Shown in pieces: positions 39,218 through 47,095 of a stretch of 64,000 nt of DNA. The translations under genes were made by a program, and so were the position numbers. The stretch's first letter is position 1. Each line of letters starts with the position of its first letter. The DNA is from Variovorax sp. 54 (lineage in GTDB: Bacteria > Pseudomonadota > Gammaproteobacteria > Burkholderiales > Burkholderiaceae_C). The notes beneath the pieces are model-generated. The model saw nothing but the letters and a program-made list of their open reading frames with translations, had not been told where the DNA came from and ran no database searches. Where the stretch lies: positions 5,597,501 to 5,661,500 of the forward strand of contig NZ_PEFF01000001.1 of assembly GCF_002754375.1 (NCBI RefSeq). The letters run 5' to 3'.

Positions 39218-39670
39218 ATGCAAATCATTCTTCTGGACAAGGTTCTGAACGTCGGCGGCCTGGGCGACATCGTCAAGGTCAAGGACGGCTACGCACGCAA
39301 CTTCCTGATCCCCTCGGGCCGCGCCCGTCGCGCCACCGCTGCCAACAAGGCCGAATTCGAAGCCAAGCGCGTCGAACTCGAAAAGGCTGCCGCCGTCAAG
39401 CTGGCCGAGTCGCAAGCCCAGGGCGAAAAGCTCGCCGGCTCGACCGTCAAGCTGACCCAAAAGGCTGGCGTGGACGGCCGTCTGTTCGGTTCGGTCACCA
39501 ACGGCGACATCGCCGAAGAGCTGAACAAGCAAGGCTACAAGGTTGCCAAGTCGCAAGTGCGTCTGCCCAACGGCCCGATCAAGGTGGTTGGCGACAACAC
39601 CGTGAGCGTCTCGCTGCACACCGACGTGGTCGTCGAGATCACCGTCACGGTCTACGGCGAAACCGCCTGA
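39218..39670 (+). CDS. rplI: 50S ribosomal protein L9
   Basis: L9 is a two-domain stalk protein of the large subunit. The 150 residues comprise the N-terminal domain ([32 protein letters not shown]), a long connecting helix (about 42-75) and a C-terminal rRNA-binding domain ([13 protein letters not shown]). The Shine-Dalgarno sequence AAGGAG precedes the ATG and a terminator follows. Confidence 0.97.
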   Translation: MQIILLDKVLNVGGLGDIVKVKDGYARNFLIPSGRARRATAANKAEFEAKRVELEKAAAVKLAESQAQGEKLAGSTVKLTQKAGVDGRLFGSVTNGDIAEELNKQGYKVAKSQVRLPNGPIKVVGDNTVSVSLHTDVVVEITVTVYGETA

Positions 39671-39698
39671 TCGTTTGCAGCGCCCCGTGCGCTGACGC

Positions 39699-39730
39699 AA
39701 GAAAGCCGCCTTCGGGCGGCTTTTTCTTTT
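39699..39730 (+). terminator. Terminator of the ribosomal operon
   Basis: GAAAGCCGCC/GGGCGGCTTTTTC forms a stem with a TTC loop and a T tract after rplI. Confidence 0.9.
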
Positions 39731-39842
39731 CTGCGCACGAGTTGTCCACCTCGCCGCACCGGAAGTTCACTGTTTATTAACAACCTTGTCCACACACGCT
39801 GCGCTCTGCGCGGCTTAGCATGCAGGGTTGCAAGGGAAGTCC

Positions 39843-41249
39843 ATGTCCGCCGTTTTCTCCTATGCCGACAATGATTCGTCGGCCGACCGCCAGATCGCGC
39901 AACTGCGCATTCCGCCTCATTCCATCGAGGCCGAATCCAGCGTGCTGGGGGGCTTGCTGCTGGACAACGGCGCCTGGGATCGCATGGGCGACCTGCTGGT
40001 CGACGGCGACTTCTACCGTCACGAACACAAGCTGATCTACGCAGCCATCGGCGGGCTGATCAATGCCAGCAAGCCGGCCGACGTGATCACGGTCTTCGAG
40101 CAGCTGCAGAACCTCGGCAAGGCCGACGACATCGGCGGGCTGGTCTACCTGAACTCGCTCGCGCAGTACGTGCCGAGCGCGAGCAACATCCGGCGCTACG
40201 CCGAGATCGTGCGCGAGCGCTCCATCCTGCGCAAGCTGGTGTCCGCCGCCGACGAGATCGCGACCAACGCCTTCAATCCGCAGGGCAAGGCGGTCGACAA
40301 GATCCTGGACGAAGCCGAGCAGAAGATCTTCAACATCGGCGAAGAAGGCACGCGGATGAAGCAGGGCTTCCAGAGCATGGATGCCCTGGTGGTCGAGCTG
40401 CTCGACCGCGTGACCGAGATGGCCGAGAACCCGAACGACATCACGGGCGTGCGCACGGGCTTCCACGACTTCGACAAGATGACCTCGGGCCTGCAGCCGG
40501 GCGACATGATCGTGCTGGCCGCGCGTCCGTCGATGGGCAAGACCTCGCTCGCGATCAACATCGCCGAGCACGTGGCGCTCGAAGAGGGGCTGCCGGTGGC
40601 GGTGTTCTCGATGGAAATGGGCGCCGCCCAGCTGGCGGTGCGTATCGTGGGCTCCATCGGCCGCATCGACCAGGGCCACCTGCGCACCGGCAAGCTCAGC
40701 GACGAAGAGTGGCCGCGCCTGACCGAAGCGATCGAGAAGCTGCGCACGGTGTCGCTGCACATCGACGAGACGCCGGGTCTTTCGTCCAGCGAGCTGCGCG
40801 CCAATGCGCGCCGGCTGGCGCGCCAGTACGGGCGCCTCGGCCTGATCGTGGTCGACTACCTGCAGCTCATGTCGACCAGCAGTTCGGGCGACGAGAACCG
40901 CGCCACGGCCGTGGGCGAAATCTCGCGCGGCCTGAAGATGCTGGCCAAGGAACTGAAGTGCCCGGTGATCGCGCTGTCGCAGCTCAGCCGCGGCGTGGAA
41001 GCGCGAACCGACAAGCGTCCCATGATGAGCGACTTGCGCGAATCCGGCGCCATCGAGCAGGACGCGGACATCATCATGTTCATCTACCGCGACGACTACT
41101 ACAACAAAGAGTCGAAGGAGCCGGGCGTGGCCGAGGTGATCATCAGCAAGCACCGTAACGGCCCGACCGGCACGGTGAAGCTGGCCTTCCTGAAGCCGAT
41201 CACCAAGTTCGAGAACCTGGTCGGCTACAGCAACAACGACGAGTACTGA
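39843..41249 (+). CDS. dnaB: Replicative DNA helicase DnaB
   Basis: DnaB is the hexameric 5'-3' helicase at the replication fork. The 468-residue protein has an N-terminal primase-binding domain (about 25-125: SVLGGLLLDNGAWDRMGDLL). The RecA-like motor follows with Walker A ARPSMGKTS (about 227-235), Walker B LGLIVVDYLQLM (about 333) and the arginine-finger region DLRESGAIEQDADIIMFIYRDDYY. I chose ATG 39843; a TTG five codons upstream (39828) is possible. No intein is present. Confidence 0.97.
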   Translation: MSAVFSYADNDSSADRQIAQLRIPPHSIEAESSVLGGLLLDNGAWDRMGDLLVDGDFYRHEHKLIYAAIGGLINASKPADVITVFEQLQNLGKADDIGGLVYLNSLAQYVPSASNIRRYAEIVRERSILRKLVSAADEIATNAFNPQGKAVDKILDEAEQKIFNIGEEGTRMKQGFQSMDALVVELLDRVTEMAENPNDITGVRTGFHDFDKMTSGLQPGDMIVLAARPSMGKTSLAINIAEHVALEEGLPVAVFSMEMGAAQLAVRIVGSIGRIDQGHLRTGKLSDEEWPRLTEAIEKLRTVSLHIDETPGLSSSELRANARRLARQYGRLGLIVVDYLQLMSTSSSGDENRATAVGEISRGLKMLAKELKCPVIALSQLSRGVEARTDKRPMMSDLRESGAIEQDADIIMFIYRDDYYNKESKEPGVAEVIISKHRNGPTGTVKLAFLKPITKFENLVGYSNNDEY

Positions 41250-41269
41250 CCGGCCCGCGCGGCAGGTCG

Positions 41270-42019
41270 TCAGCCGGCGTCGCTGCCGGGCTCGGGCGTC
41301 GAAGCCGGCGGCTTCTGCGCCCACTCCTTGTGCCGCGCCGCCTCGGCCTTCACCTGCCGCAGCAGGTCGGCCAGCGTCTTGCCGGGTTCGTCCCGGAAGC
41401 GCGTGTCGAGCACCTCCACGGCCTCCATGCGGTCGACCCGGAAGCCGCGGAAATCGTTGCGCAGCTCGCACCACGTCGAGAGCGTCCAGACCTTGCCCCA
41501 ATAGAAGCAGCCCAGCGGCCGCACCGTGCGCTCGCTGGCATCGCCCGAGACGTCGCGGTAGTGCAGCCGCAGCTTCTGGTGAGCCTGCACGGCCTCGCGC
41601 AGCGTTTGCAGCCGGGTGCGCAAAGCGTCGTCGAGACCGAGCGCGGGCGCATACAGCGCCAGCGCCTCGGCCGACACGCGCGCCGCCGGCGGCAGCACCG
41701 ACAGGATCTTTCCAAGGCCCGTTTCGATGTTGCGCGCCATCGCCGGATCGACCCAGCTCTGGGTCATGCGCGCGGCGGCCACGAGTGCCGATGCCTCGTC
41801 TTGCGTGAACATCAAGGGCGGCAGCTCGAAGCCCGCGCCCAGCCGGTAGCCGACGCCGGCCTCGCCTTCGATGGGCACGCCCTGGTGCTGCAGGTCGGCC
41901 ACGTCGCGGTACACCGTGCGCTCCGACACCTCCAGGCGCTGCGCCAAAAAGGCGGCCGTGGTGAGCCGGCGGCCGCGGATGAGCTGCACGAGCTGGAAGA
42001 GGCGGTCGGCGCGGCGCAT
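41270..42019 (-). CDS. WYL-domain (YafY-like) transcriptional regulator
   Basis: This is a 249-residue regulator. The N-terminal helix-turn-helix (about 1-58) has LTTAAFLAQRLEVSERTVYRDVADL. The WYL domain at about 135-215 has CFYWGKVWTLSTWCELRNDFRGFRVDRM. WYL proteins sense nucleic acids or small ligands and are often linked to DNA-damage or phage-defence loci. The ATG at 42019 overlaps the stop of the alkyltransferase-like gene (TGATG), making it the last gene of a five-gene operon that it may regulate. Confidence 0.9.
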   Translation of the reverse strand: MRRADRLFQLVQLIRGRRLTTAAFLAQRLEVSERTVYRDVADLQHQGVPIEGEAGVGYRLGAGFELPPLMFTQDEASALVAAARMTQSWVDPAMARNIETGLGKILSVLPPAARVSAEALALYAPALGLDDALRTRLQTLREAVQAHQKLRLHYRDVSGDASERTVRPLGCFYWGKVWTLSTWCELRNDFRGFRVDRMEAVEVLDTRFRDEPGKTLADLLRQVKAEAARHKEWAQKPPASTPEPGSDAG

Positions 42020-42486
42020 CAACGCGTACCGACGAGTTTTCTGGCGAAGTCCTCGACAAAGTAGCGCTTGCCGCGCTGGACCACCGTGTGGCCTTCGGTC
42101 TCGAGGCGCGACATCTGGGCCTCGATGCTGCCCGGGTATTTGGGATTGAGTTCGCCGCCGATCTTGAGCGTGCGCCAGTAAGGCGTGCGCTCGGTATCGG
42201 TCGTGGCTTCCTCGGTGGCATGGGCCACCATGTGGGCAAAGATGGCAGTGGTCACGGTGCAGCCGATGGTCGCGCGATGCCGCGCCGCGATCTCTTCGCC
42301 GATGCCGAGCACGGTCGTGAGCCGGCCTTCGGGCACGCCGCGCATCGCGTCCTCGACTTCGGCGGGCGAGGGCGTGGCGATGGTGCCCTCGCCGTGCCGC
42401 GCGCGCATGGCCGGGGGAATGGCCTTCACGTTCGGCAGGTTCGGGTAGCCGGCCAGCCTGTCGCGCCAGCCCTTGCGTGTGCTCAT
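42019..42486 (-). CDS. MGMT-like (alkyltransferase-like) protein without active-site cysteine
   Basis: The 155-residue protein resembles the DNA-binding half of O6-alkylguanine-DNA alkyltransferases. VPEGRLTTVLGIGEEIAARH (about 51-70) corresponds to the helix-turn-helix. TPYWRTLKIGGELNPKYPGS (101-120) corresponds to the active-site loop, with PYWR (102-105) where catalytic members have PCHR. That pattern suggests a lesion-binding or non-alkyl-accepting protein; Cys76 in TIGCTV is elsewhere. Both ends overlap neighbouring genes (ATGA upstream, TGATG downstream). I am confident of the family, not of the function. Confidence 0.75.
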   Translation of the reverse strand: MSTRKGWRDRLAGYPNLPNVKAIPPAMRARHGEGTIATPSPAEVEDAMRGVPEGRLTTVLGIGEEIAARHRATIGCTVTTAIFAHMVAHATEEATTDTERTPYWRTLKIGGELNPKYPGSIEAQMSRLETEGHTVVQRGKRYFVEDFARKLVGTR

Positions 42487-42932
42487 GAGACTCCGATATG
42501 GATCGCCACTGCGTCCGGCCCCTCGTAGGCTTCGAAATCGCTGCGGTAGCGGCGAACGATTTCCGGGTGCGCCTCGAAATACTGCCAGATGCGCTGCCAG
42601 GTGGCGATCACCATCTGCGGCATGTCGCCGCGGCCGGTGAAGACGAGGTAATTGCCTGCTTCGATGGCGACGCTGTCCGCGCCATCCGAAACGGCCACGC
42701 CGGCCGTCACGTCGAAGGCGCCGTGCGCATCCGATTCGTAGACGGAGTAAATGCTGAAGATGCGCGTATCGCCGGTGCGGTACGGCGTCGCGTCGTAGGT
42801 CTGCTCGCCGAAGAAGCGGTTCCACAGTGCGCCGATGCGGGCGGTGGCGGGGTCGTTCTCTTCACGGTTGGTCGTGCGTGCCGTGAGGCCGGAGACCCGG
42901 AAGGCGTCTTGGTGTTGGCGGATGGGGTCCAT
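42483..42932 (-). CDS. GyrI-like / effector-binding domain protein
   Basis: The 149-residue stand-alone AraC effector-binding (SRPBCC-like GyrI) domain has the opening FRVSGLTARTTNREE, then IGALWNRFFGE and SIYSVYESDAHGAFDVTAGVAV. NYLVFTGRGDMPQMVIATWQRIWQYF follows near the end. Such domains bind small hydrophobic or cationic molecules without DNA binding. The stop overlaps the next start by four bases. Confidence 0.85.
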   Translation of the reverse strand: MDPIRQHQDAFRVSGLTARTTNREENDPATARIGALWNRFFGEQTYDATPYRTGDTRIFSIYSVYESDAHGAFDVTAGVAVSDGADSVAIEAGNYLVFTGRGDMPQMVIATWQRIWQYFEAHPEIVRRYRSDFEAYEGPDAVAIHIGVS

Positions 42933-42975
42933 GCGTTGTTTCTCCGGAGGTGTCGGATGAGGAGGGCGAAGGCGC

Positions 42976-43425
42976 TCAAAACAGGAGCGCCTTCGGTTCG
43001 GCCTTCATCGTCTGCGCGATCAGTTTCATGTCGATGTCGGTGATGTCGAACAGGCCGAAGCGGAATTTGTAGCCCCATTGCTTCGGGGTTTCGATGAAGG
43101 CGAGGCGTTCGATCAACGGGGCGATGGGCGCCTCGTGCGCGGCGACATAGGCCACGTCGCGACGCCACGGGACGAAGCCGTTGCCCATGTCGAACTCGTA
43201 CGGGTCGCCAGGCTGGACGATGCCGAGCGACACGAAGCTTTGCAGCTTGTCCGTGCCGCCGAACACCGTGGCCGGCGAATAGTAGGCCACGCGGTCGCCC
43301 GCTGCCACGCGCTTGAGCGGTGCGAGCTTGCCGTGGCCCACCTGCATGAACCCGAGCGGCCGGTGGTCCCGGCCGCGCCGGGCATGCTCGGCGCTGGCGA
43401 CCGCAATCCAGTTGCGCTGTGCCAT
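42976..43425 (-). CDS. EVE domain-containing protein
   Basis: The 149-residue protein has the EVE (PUA/YTH-related) fold signature: [14 protein letters not shown] at 5-18, [28 protein letters not shown] (about 43-70) and [15 protein letters not shown] near 120. EVE proteins are thought to recognise modified bases in DNA or RNA. The gene lies six bases after the VOC gene and 43 bp before the GyrI-like gene. Confidence 0.88.
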   Translation of the reverse strand: MAQRNWIAVASAEHARRGRDHRPLGFMQVGHGKLAPLKRVAAGDRVAYYSPATVFGGTDKLQSFVSLGIVQPGDPYEFDMGNGFVPWRRDVAYVAAHEAPIAPLIERLAFIETPKQWGYKFRFGLFDITDIDMKLIAQTMKAEPKALLF

Positions 43426-43431
43426 GGCGTG

Positions 43432-43803
43432 TCAGGCCGGGGCGTGCAGGCCGACTTCGTTGCCTTCGGTGTCGCGCAGGTGGGCGATGAAGCCCATGCC
43501 CGGCGGCAGCGCCGACTTGGGCGCCACGATCTGCCCGCCGGCCGCCTCGACGCGCGAGAGCACGGTATCGATGCCGGTGCAGTCCAGGTAGATGCGGATG
43601 CCGCTGCCGGCCTGCGCGCTGGTGTTGGCGCCGGGCTTCAGCGCGCCGCCGGTGGCGGGGTCGTCGTAGGGGAACACGGCCAAGGGGTTGCCGCCGAAGT
43701 CCTCGCGGCGCAGCTTGCGCGCGAGCACGGTTTCGTAGAAGGCCTGGGCGCGGTCCAGATTGGCGACGGGAATCTCGAACCAGGTGATGGCGTGGGTGGT
43801 CAT
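43432..43803 (-). CDS. VOC family protein (glyoxalase/bleomycin-resistance fold)
   Basis: The 123-residue protein shows one vicinal-oxygen-chelate unit: ITWFEIPVANLDRAQAFYETVL (about 6-27) and GFIAHLRDTEGNEVGLHAP at the end. The likely metal ligands are the N-terminal region residue, a central acidic residue and Glu116. The family is broad, so the substrate is unknown. It is the first gene of the VOC-EVE-GyrI-MGMT-WYL operon. Confidence 0.87.
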   Translation of the reverse strand: MTTHAITWFEIPVANLDRAQAFYETVLARKLRREDFGGNPLAVFPYDDPATGGALKPGANTSAQAGSGIRIYLDCTGIDTVLSRVEAAGGQIVAPKSALPPGMGFIAHLRDTEGNEVGLHAPA

Positions 43804-43911
43804 GAAGTGCTCGCTTTCTTTCGTTCGTTGTTGCGTTGGAGGGAGCCTGGATGGTGCGAGCCGCCTCCTGACAACGTCTTGTCAGTAGCCTGTCATGACG
43901 GACGAAAAAAA

Positions 43912-43952
43912 GCCCGCGATGCTCCGGGAGCATGCGCGGGCTCGGGTCGGCC
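43912..43952 (-). terminator. Terminator after phoH
   Basis: AGCCCGCGATGCTC and GAGCATGCGCGGGCT form a long stem. On the minus strand it is followed by seven Ts (43905-43911 region). It separates phoH from the VOC operon. Confidence 0.85.
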
Positions 43953-43965
43953 GGGGCCGACGAAC

Positions 43966-45774
43966 TTAGAGCACGTCGCTCGCGAAATCCGCCAGTCGCG
44001 AGCGTTCGCCGCGCGCCAGCGTGATGTGCCCGCCGTGCGGCCAGCCCTTGAACTTGTCGACCGCGAAGGTCAGGCCCGACGAACCTTCGGTGAGGTAGGG
44101 CGTGTCGATCTGCGCGAGGTTGCCCATGCAGATGATCTTCGTGCCGGGGCCGGCGCGGGTGATCAGCGTCTTCATCTGCTTGGGCGTGAGGTTCTGCGCC
44201 TCGTCGATGATCACGTACTTGTTCAGGAAGGTGCGTCCGCGCATGAAGTTCATGCTCTTGACCTTGATGCGGCTGCGGATCAGCTCGTTGGTGGCCGCGC
44301 GGCCCCACTCGCCGGCACCACCGCCGTCGCCCTTGGCCAGGAACTCGAGGTTGTCGTCCAGCGCACCCATCCAGGGGCCCATCTTCTCTTCTTCGGTGCC
44401 GGGCAGGAAGCCGATGTCTTCACCGACGCTCACCGTCGCGCGGGTCATGATGATCTCGGTGTAGCGGCGGTCGTCGAGCACCTGGGTGAGGCCGGAGGCC
44501 AGCGCCATCAGGGTCTTGCCGGTGCCGGCAGTGCCGGTCAGCGTGACGAAGTCGATCTCGGGGTCCATCAGCAGGTTCATCGCGAAGTTCTGCTCGCGGT
44601 TGCGCGTGTTCACGCCCCACACCGCGTTCTTGCCCGAGCTGTAGTCCTTGAGCGTCTTGAGCACGGCGGTCTTGTCGCGGATCTCGGTGACGCGCGCGTA
44701 CATGCTCGGCTCGCCGGGCGCCTCGAAGAAGACGAACTGGTTGATGTACAGGTTGGGCACGATCGGACCGCTGATTCGGTAGAACGTGTTGCTGCCGCTC
44801 TGCCAGCTTTCGACCGTCTTGCTCTGGCGCGTCCAGAAGTCGGGCGGCAGTGCGAGCGAGCCGGCGTAGAGTAGGTCGCCGTCTTCCAGCGTCTTGTCGT
44901 TCTGGTAGTCGTCGGTGGCCAGGCCCAGGGCGCGCGCCTTGACGCGCATGTTGATGTCTTTCGACACCAGCACCACTTCCTGCTTCGCCTTGCCCGGGCG
45001 GTCTTTCGCGTATTCGTCGCGCAGGGCCTGGACCACGCCCAGGATCTGGTTGTCGGCCTTGCCCTGGGGCAGGCTGACCGGCAGCGAATAGTCGAGTGGC
45101 GCGGTCTGGAAGAACAGCCGGCCGCCGGCCTCGCGATGGCCGGTGGTGTCGAGCTTCAGGCCTTTGTCGATGTCGGCGTCCTGCGCACCGGCCAACGCAT
45201 CGAGCGTGCGGCTGGTCTGGCGGCCGTTGCGGGCGACTTCGGTCGTGCCCTTCTTGTGGCCGTCGAGCTCTTCCAGCACGATCATCGGCAGGAAGATGTC
45301 GTGCTCTTCGAAGCGGAACAGGCACATCGGGTCGTGCAACAGCACGTTCGTGTCGAGCACGAACAGCTTGGCCGGGCCGGTGGATTTGCGCTTGGGGCGT
45401 GCCGGGCTGTGGAGCGACGCGACCGGCGCGACGGCGGCGGGCGGCGGCGTGGGCACGCGCGTCTCGACCTGCACCATCGCGGGTTGTGGTTGCTGCTGCG
45501 GTGCGCTCACCGGTACTGGTGCGGACATGGGCGCCGGGGCGGGCGCAGCCTTCGTTTTCGAGCGGCGTGCCGGTCGCGCGGCCGGTGCATCGCCGCCGCC
45601 TTCCGTGCCGAGGTTGTCGAACAGCTCCAACGGCTGCGGTCCGCTCTTGGCGGGGGCGTCGTCGCGCGAATCGCCGGAACGGCGCGAGTTTCTGTGCGAG
45701 GGACGGGCGGGTGCGTCGATCGCGTCCGGCGAGAGCAATGCGGCGCGTTTCGTGGGGGCGGGAGGCAATGGCAT
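43966..45774 (-). CDS. PhoH family ATPase with PIN domain
   Basis: The 602-residue PIN-PhoH (PhoH2/YlaK-type) protein joins a predicted RNase to a helicase-like ATPase. An unusual 130-residue N-terminal extension rich in Pro, Ala, Gln and Arg precedes the PIN domain (about 135-265, KLFVLDTNVLLHDP with Asp141). The ATPase occupies about 385-602 with Walker A GTAGTGKTLMAL (about 414-425), an acidic box IIDEAQNLTPKQMKTLITRAG and NLAQID. PhoH2 proteins unwind and cleave RNA and may act as toxin-like modules. Upstream is bcp, separated by a terminator. Confidence 0.9.
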   Translation of the reverse strand: MPLPPAPTKRAALLSPDAIDAPARPSHRNSRRSGDSRDDAPAKSGPQPLELFDNLGTEGGGDAPAARPARRSKTKAAPAPAPMSAPVPVSAPQQQPQPAMVQVETRVPTPPPAAVAPVASLHSPARPKRKSTGPAKLFVLDTNVLLHDPMCLFRFEEHDIFLPMIVLEELDGHKKGTTEVARNGRQTSRTLDALAGAQDADIDKGLKLDTTGHREAGGRLFFQTAPLDYSLPVSLPQGKADNQILGVVQALRDEYAKDRPGKAKQEVVLVSKDINMRVKARALGLATDDYQNDKTLEDGDLLYAGSLALPPDFWTRQSKTVESWQSGSNTFYRISGPIVPNLYINQFVFFEAPGEPSMYARVTEIRDKTAVLKTLKDYSSGKNAVWGVNTRNREQNFAMNLLMDPEIDFVTLTGTAGTGKTLMALASGLTQVLDDRRYTEIIMTRATVSVGEDIGFLPGTEEEKMGPWMGALDDNLEFLAKGDGGGAGEWGRAATNELIRSRIKVKSMNFMRGRTFLNKYVIIDEAQNLTPKQMKTLITRAGPGTKIICMGNLAQIDTPYLTEGSSGLTFAVDKFKGWPHGGHITLARGERSRLADFASDVL

Positions 45775-45819
45775 GGGTCAGGTCGCTCGCAAGGAAGAAA
45801 GAGGAGGGCCGGAAAACGA

Positions 45820-45852
45820 AAAAGCCGCCTGTAGACCCAGGCGGCTTCGTTC
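45820..45852 (-). terminator. Terminator after the Bcp peroxiredoxin gene
   Basis: AAGCCGCCTG/CAGGCGGCTT forms a 10-bp stem. Its minus-strand side continues into TTTTCGTTTT. Confidence 0.8.
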
Positions 45853-45991
45853 GGAGGATGCGGTCGTGGAGCTCAACGGCATGAAGCCATTATGCACACC
45901 GCAAAAGACGCACCAGGGGCTCTTTGCACGCCGCGTGGGGCAATTCCCACGACTTGATGCAAAAGCGCACGCCCGGTGCCTTGCGGCGCGG

Positions 45992-46468
45992 TCAGGCAGC
46001 CTTCTTGAGTGCCTTGACGGCCTTGAGGACGTCTTCGACATGGCCCGGAACCTTGAGCCCGCGCCATTCGGCCTTCAGGATGCCGTCGGCGCCGATCAGG
46101 AAGGTGCTGCGCTCGATGCCCTTGACCTTCTTGCCGTACATGATCTTGTTCTTGACCACGCCGAACATGTGGCACATTTTTTCTTCGGTGTCGGCAATCA
46201 GTTCGAACGGGAGTTCGAGCTTGGCCTTGAATTCGTCGTGCGACTTCATGTTGTCGCGCGACACGCCGAAGACGGTGGCACCGGCTTTTTCGAAGTCTTT
46301 GTAATGGTCGCGGAACTGCATCGCTTCGGTCGTGCAACCCGGAGTGTTATCTTTCGGGTAAAAATACATGACCATGACGTGGCCGAGGTGCGAGGTGTTC
46401 GAAACCTTGATGCCGCCCGTGGCGTTGGCGTCGAATTCAGGAATGGGTTTGTTGACAACGATCGCCAT
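45992..46468 (-). CDS. bcp: Peroxiredoxin Bcp/PrxQ
   Basis: This thioredoxin-dependent thiol peroxidase has 158 residues. The peroxidatic Cys45 lies in DNTPGCTTEA. The resolving cysteine found five residues later in many PrxQ proteins is missing (Met50). Cys99 (EKMCHMFGVV), in the position used by other atypical members, could serve. FYPKDNTPGC and GVSRDNMKSHDEF are typical of the family. The start MAIVVNKPIPEF follows GGAGAAAA. It forms no operon with its neighbours. Confidence 0.93.
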   Translation of the reverse strand: MAIVVNKPIPEFDANATGGIKVSNTSHLGHVMVMYFYPKDNTPGCTTEAMQFRDHYKDFEKAGATVFGVSRDNMKSHDEFKAKLELPFELIADTEEKMCHMFGVVKNKIMYGKKVKGIERSTFLIGADGILKAEWRGLKVPGHVEDVLKAVKALKKAA

Positions 46469-46611
46469 GAAACTTGTTTTCTCCGTTAGATTCCGTTCTC
46501 CGAGCCCTCTCAGCCTTTTTCGGGCTTGCTCGATGAACGGAGGATTGGTCGTTGCTAACTTTGGGTAGCTGGCCGGTTCGCAACCCGCTATTTTACCTCG
46601 AAAACCCCCTC

Positions 46612-46995
46612 TCAGTCAGCCGCCGGGCTCTCGACCAGCAAGGCGGCGATCACGTGCCGTCCTTCGCCGGCCAGGATGTTGTAGGTTCGGCAGGCCGCCG
46701 GGGTGTCCATGGTCTCCACGCCGGTGCGCTGCGCCATCAGGGGCTGCAGCCATGCGGGCTGGGGGAAACGGATGCGGGTTCCGCTGCCGAAGATGACCAA
46801 TTCGGCGCCCAAAGAGGCCAATTGCGCGAAATGTTCGGGCCCTAGCTGGTCGAAACGCGTGCAATCCCAGGCAAAGCGTTCGCCGCGCGAACCGACGACC
46901 ACGCTGCCCTCGATCTTTTCGTTGTTGATCGCGACCCAGCCGGGGCCGTGTGCGGTGAGGGTCTGGGCGTCGGATTTGTCAGGCTGGAGCTTCAT
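46612..46995 (-). CDS. Mth938-like domain protein
   Basis: The 127-residue single-domain protein (NDUFAF3/DUF498 family) starts MKLQPDKSDAQTLTAHGPGWVAIN. It contains FDQLGPEHFAQLASLGAELVIFGSGTRIRFP and ends with CRTYNILAGEGRHVIAALLV. A eukaryotic relative assists complex I assembly; the bacterial function is not established. It is divergent from the aminotransferase gene, with about 100 bp between starts. Confidence 0.9.
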   Translation of the reverse strand: MKLQPDKSDAQTLTAHGPGWVAINNEKIEGSVVVGSRGERFAWDCTRFDQLGPEHFAQLASLGAELVIFGSGTRIRFPQPAWLQPLMAQRTGVETMDTPAACRTYNILAGEGRHVIAALLVESPAAD

Positions 46996-47095
46996 CGGGG
47001 CACTGGGAACTGTGGTCAAATTATAGGTTTTCCCTAGTGACACGAGGCCCGCAGGGGCCTTTGACCTTCGAGTAAACCCGCCCGGGAGGGCCCCT

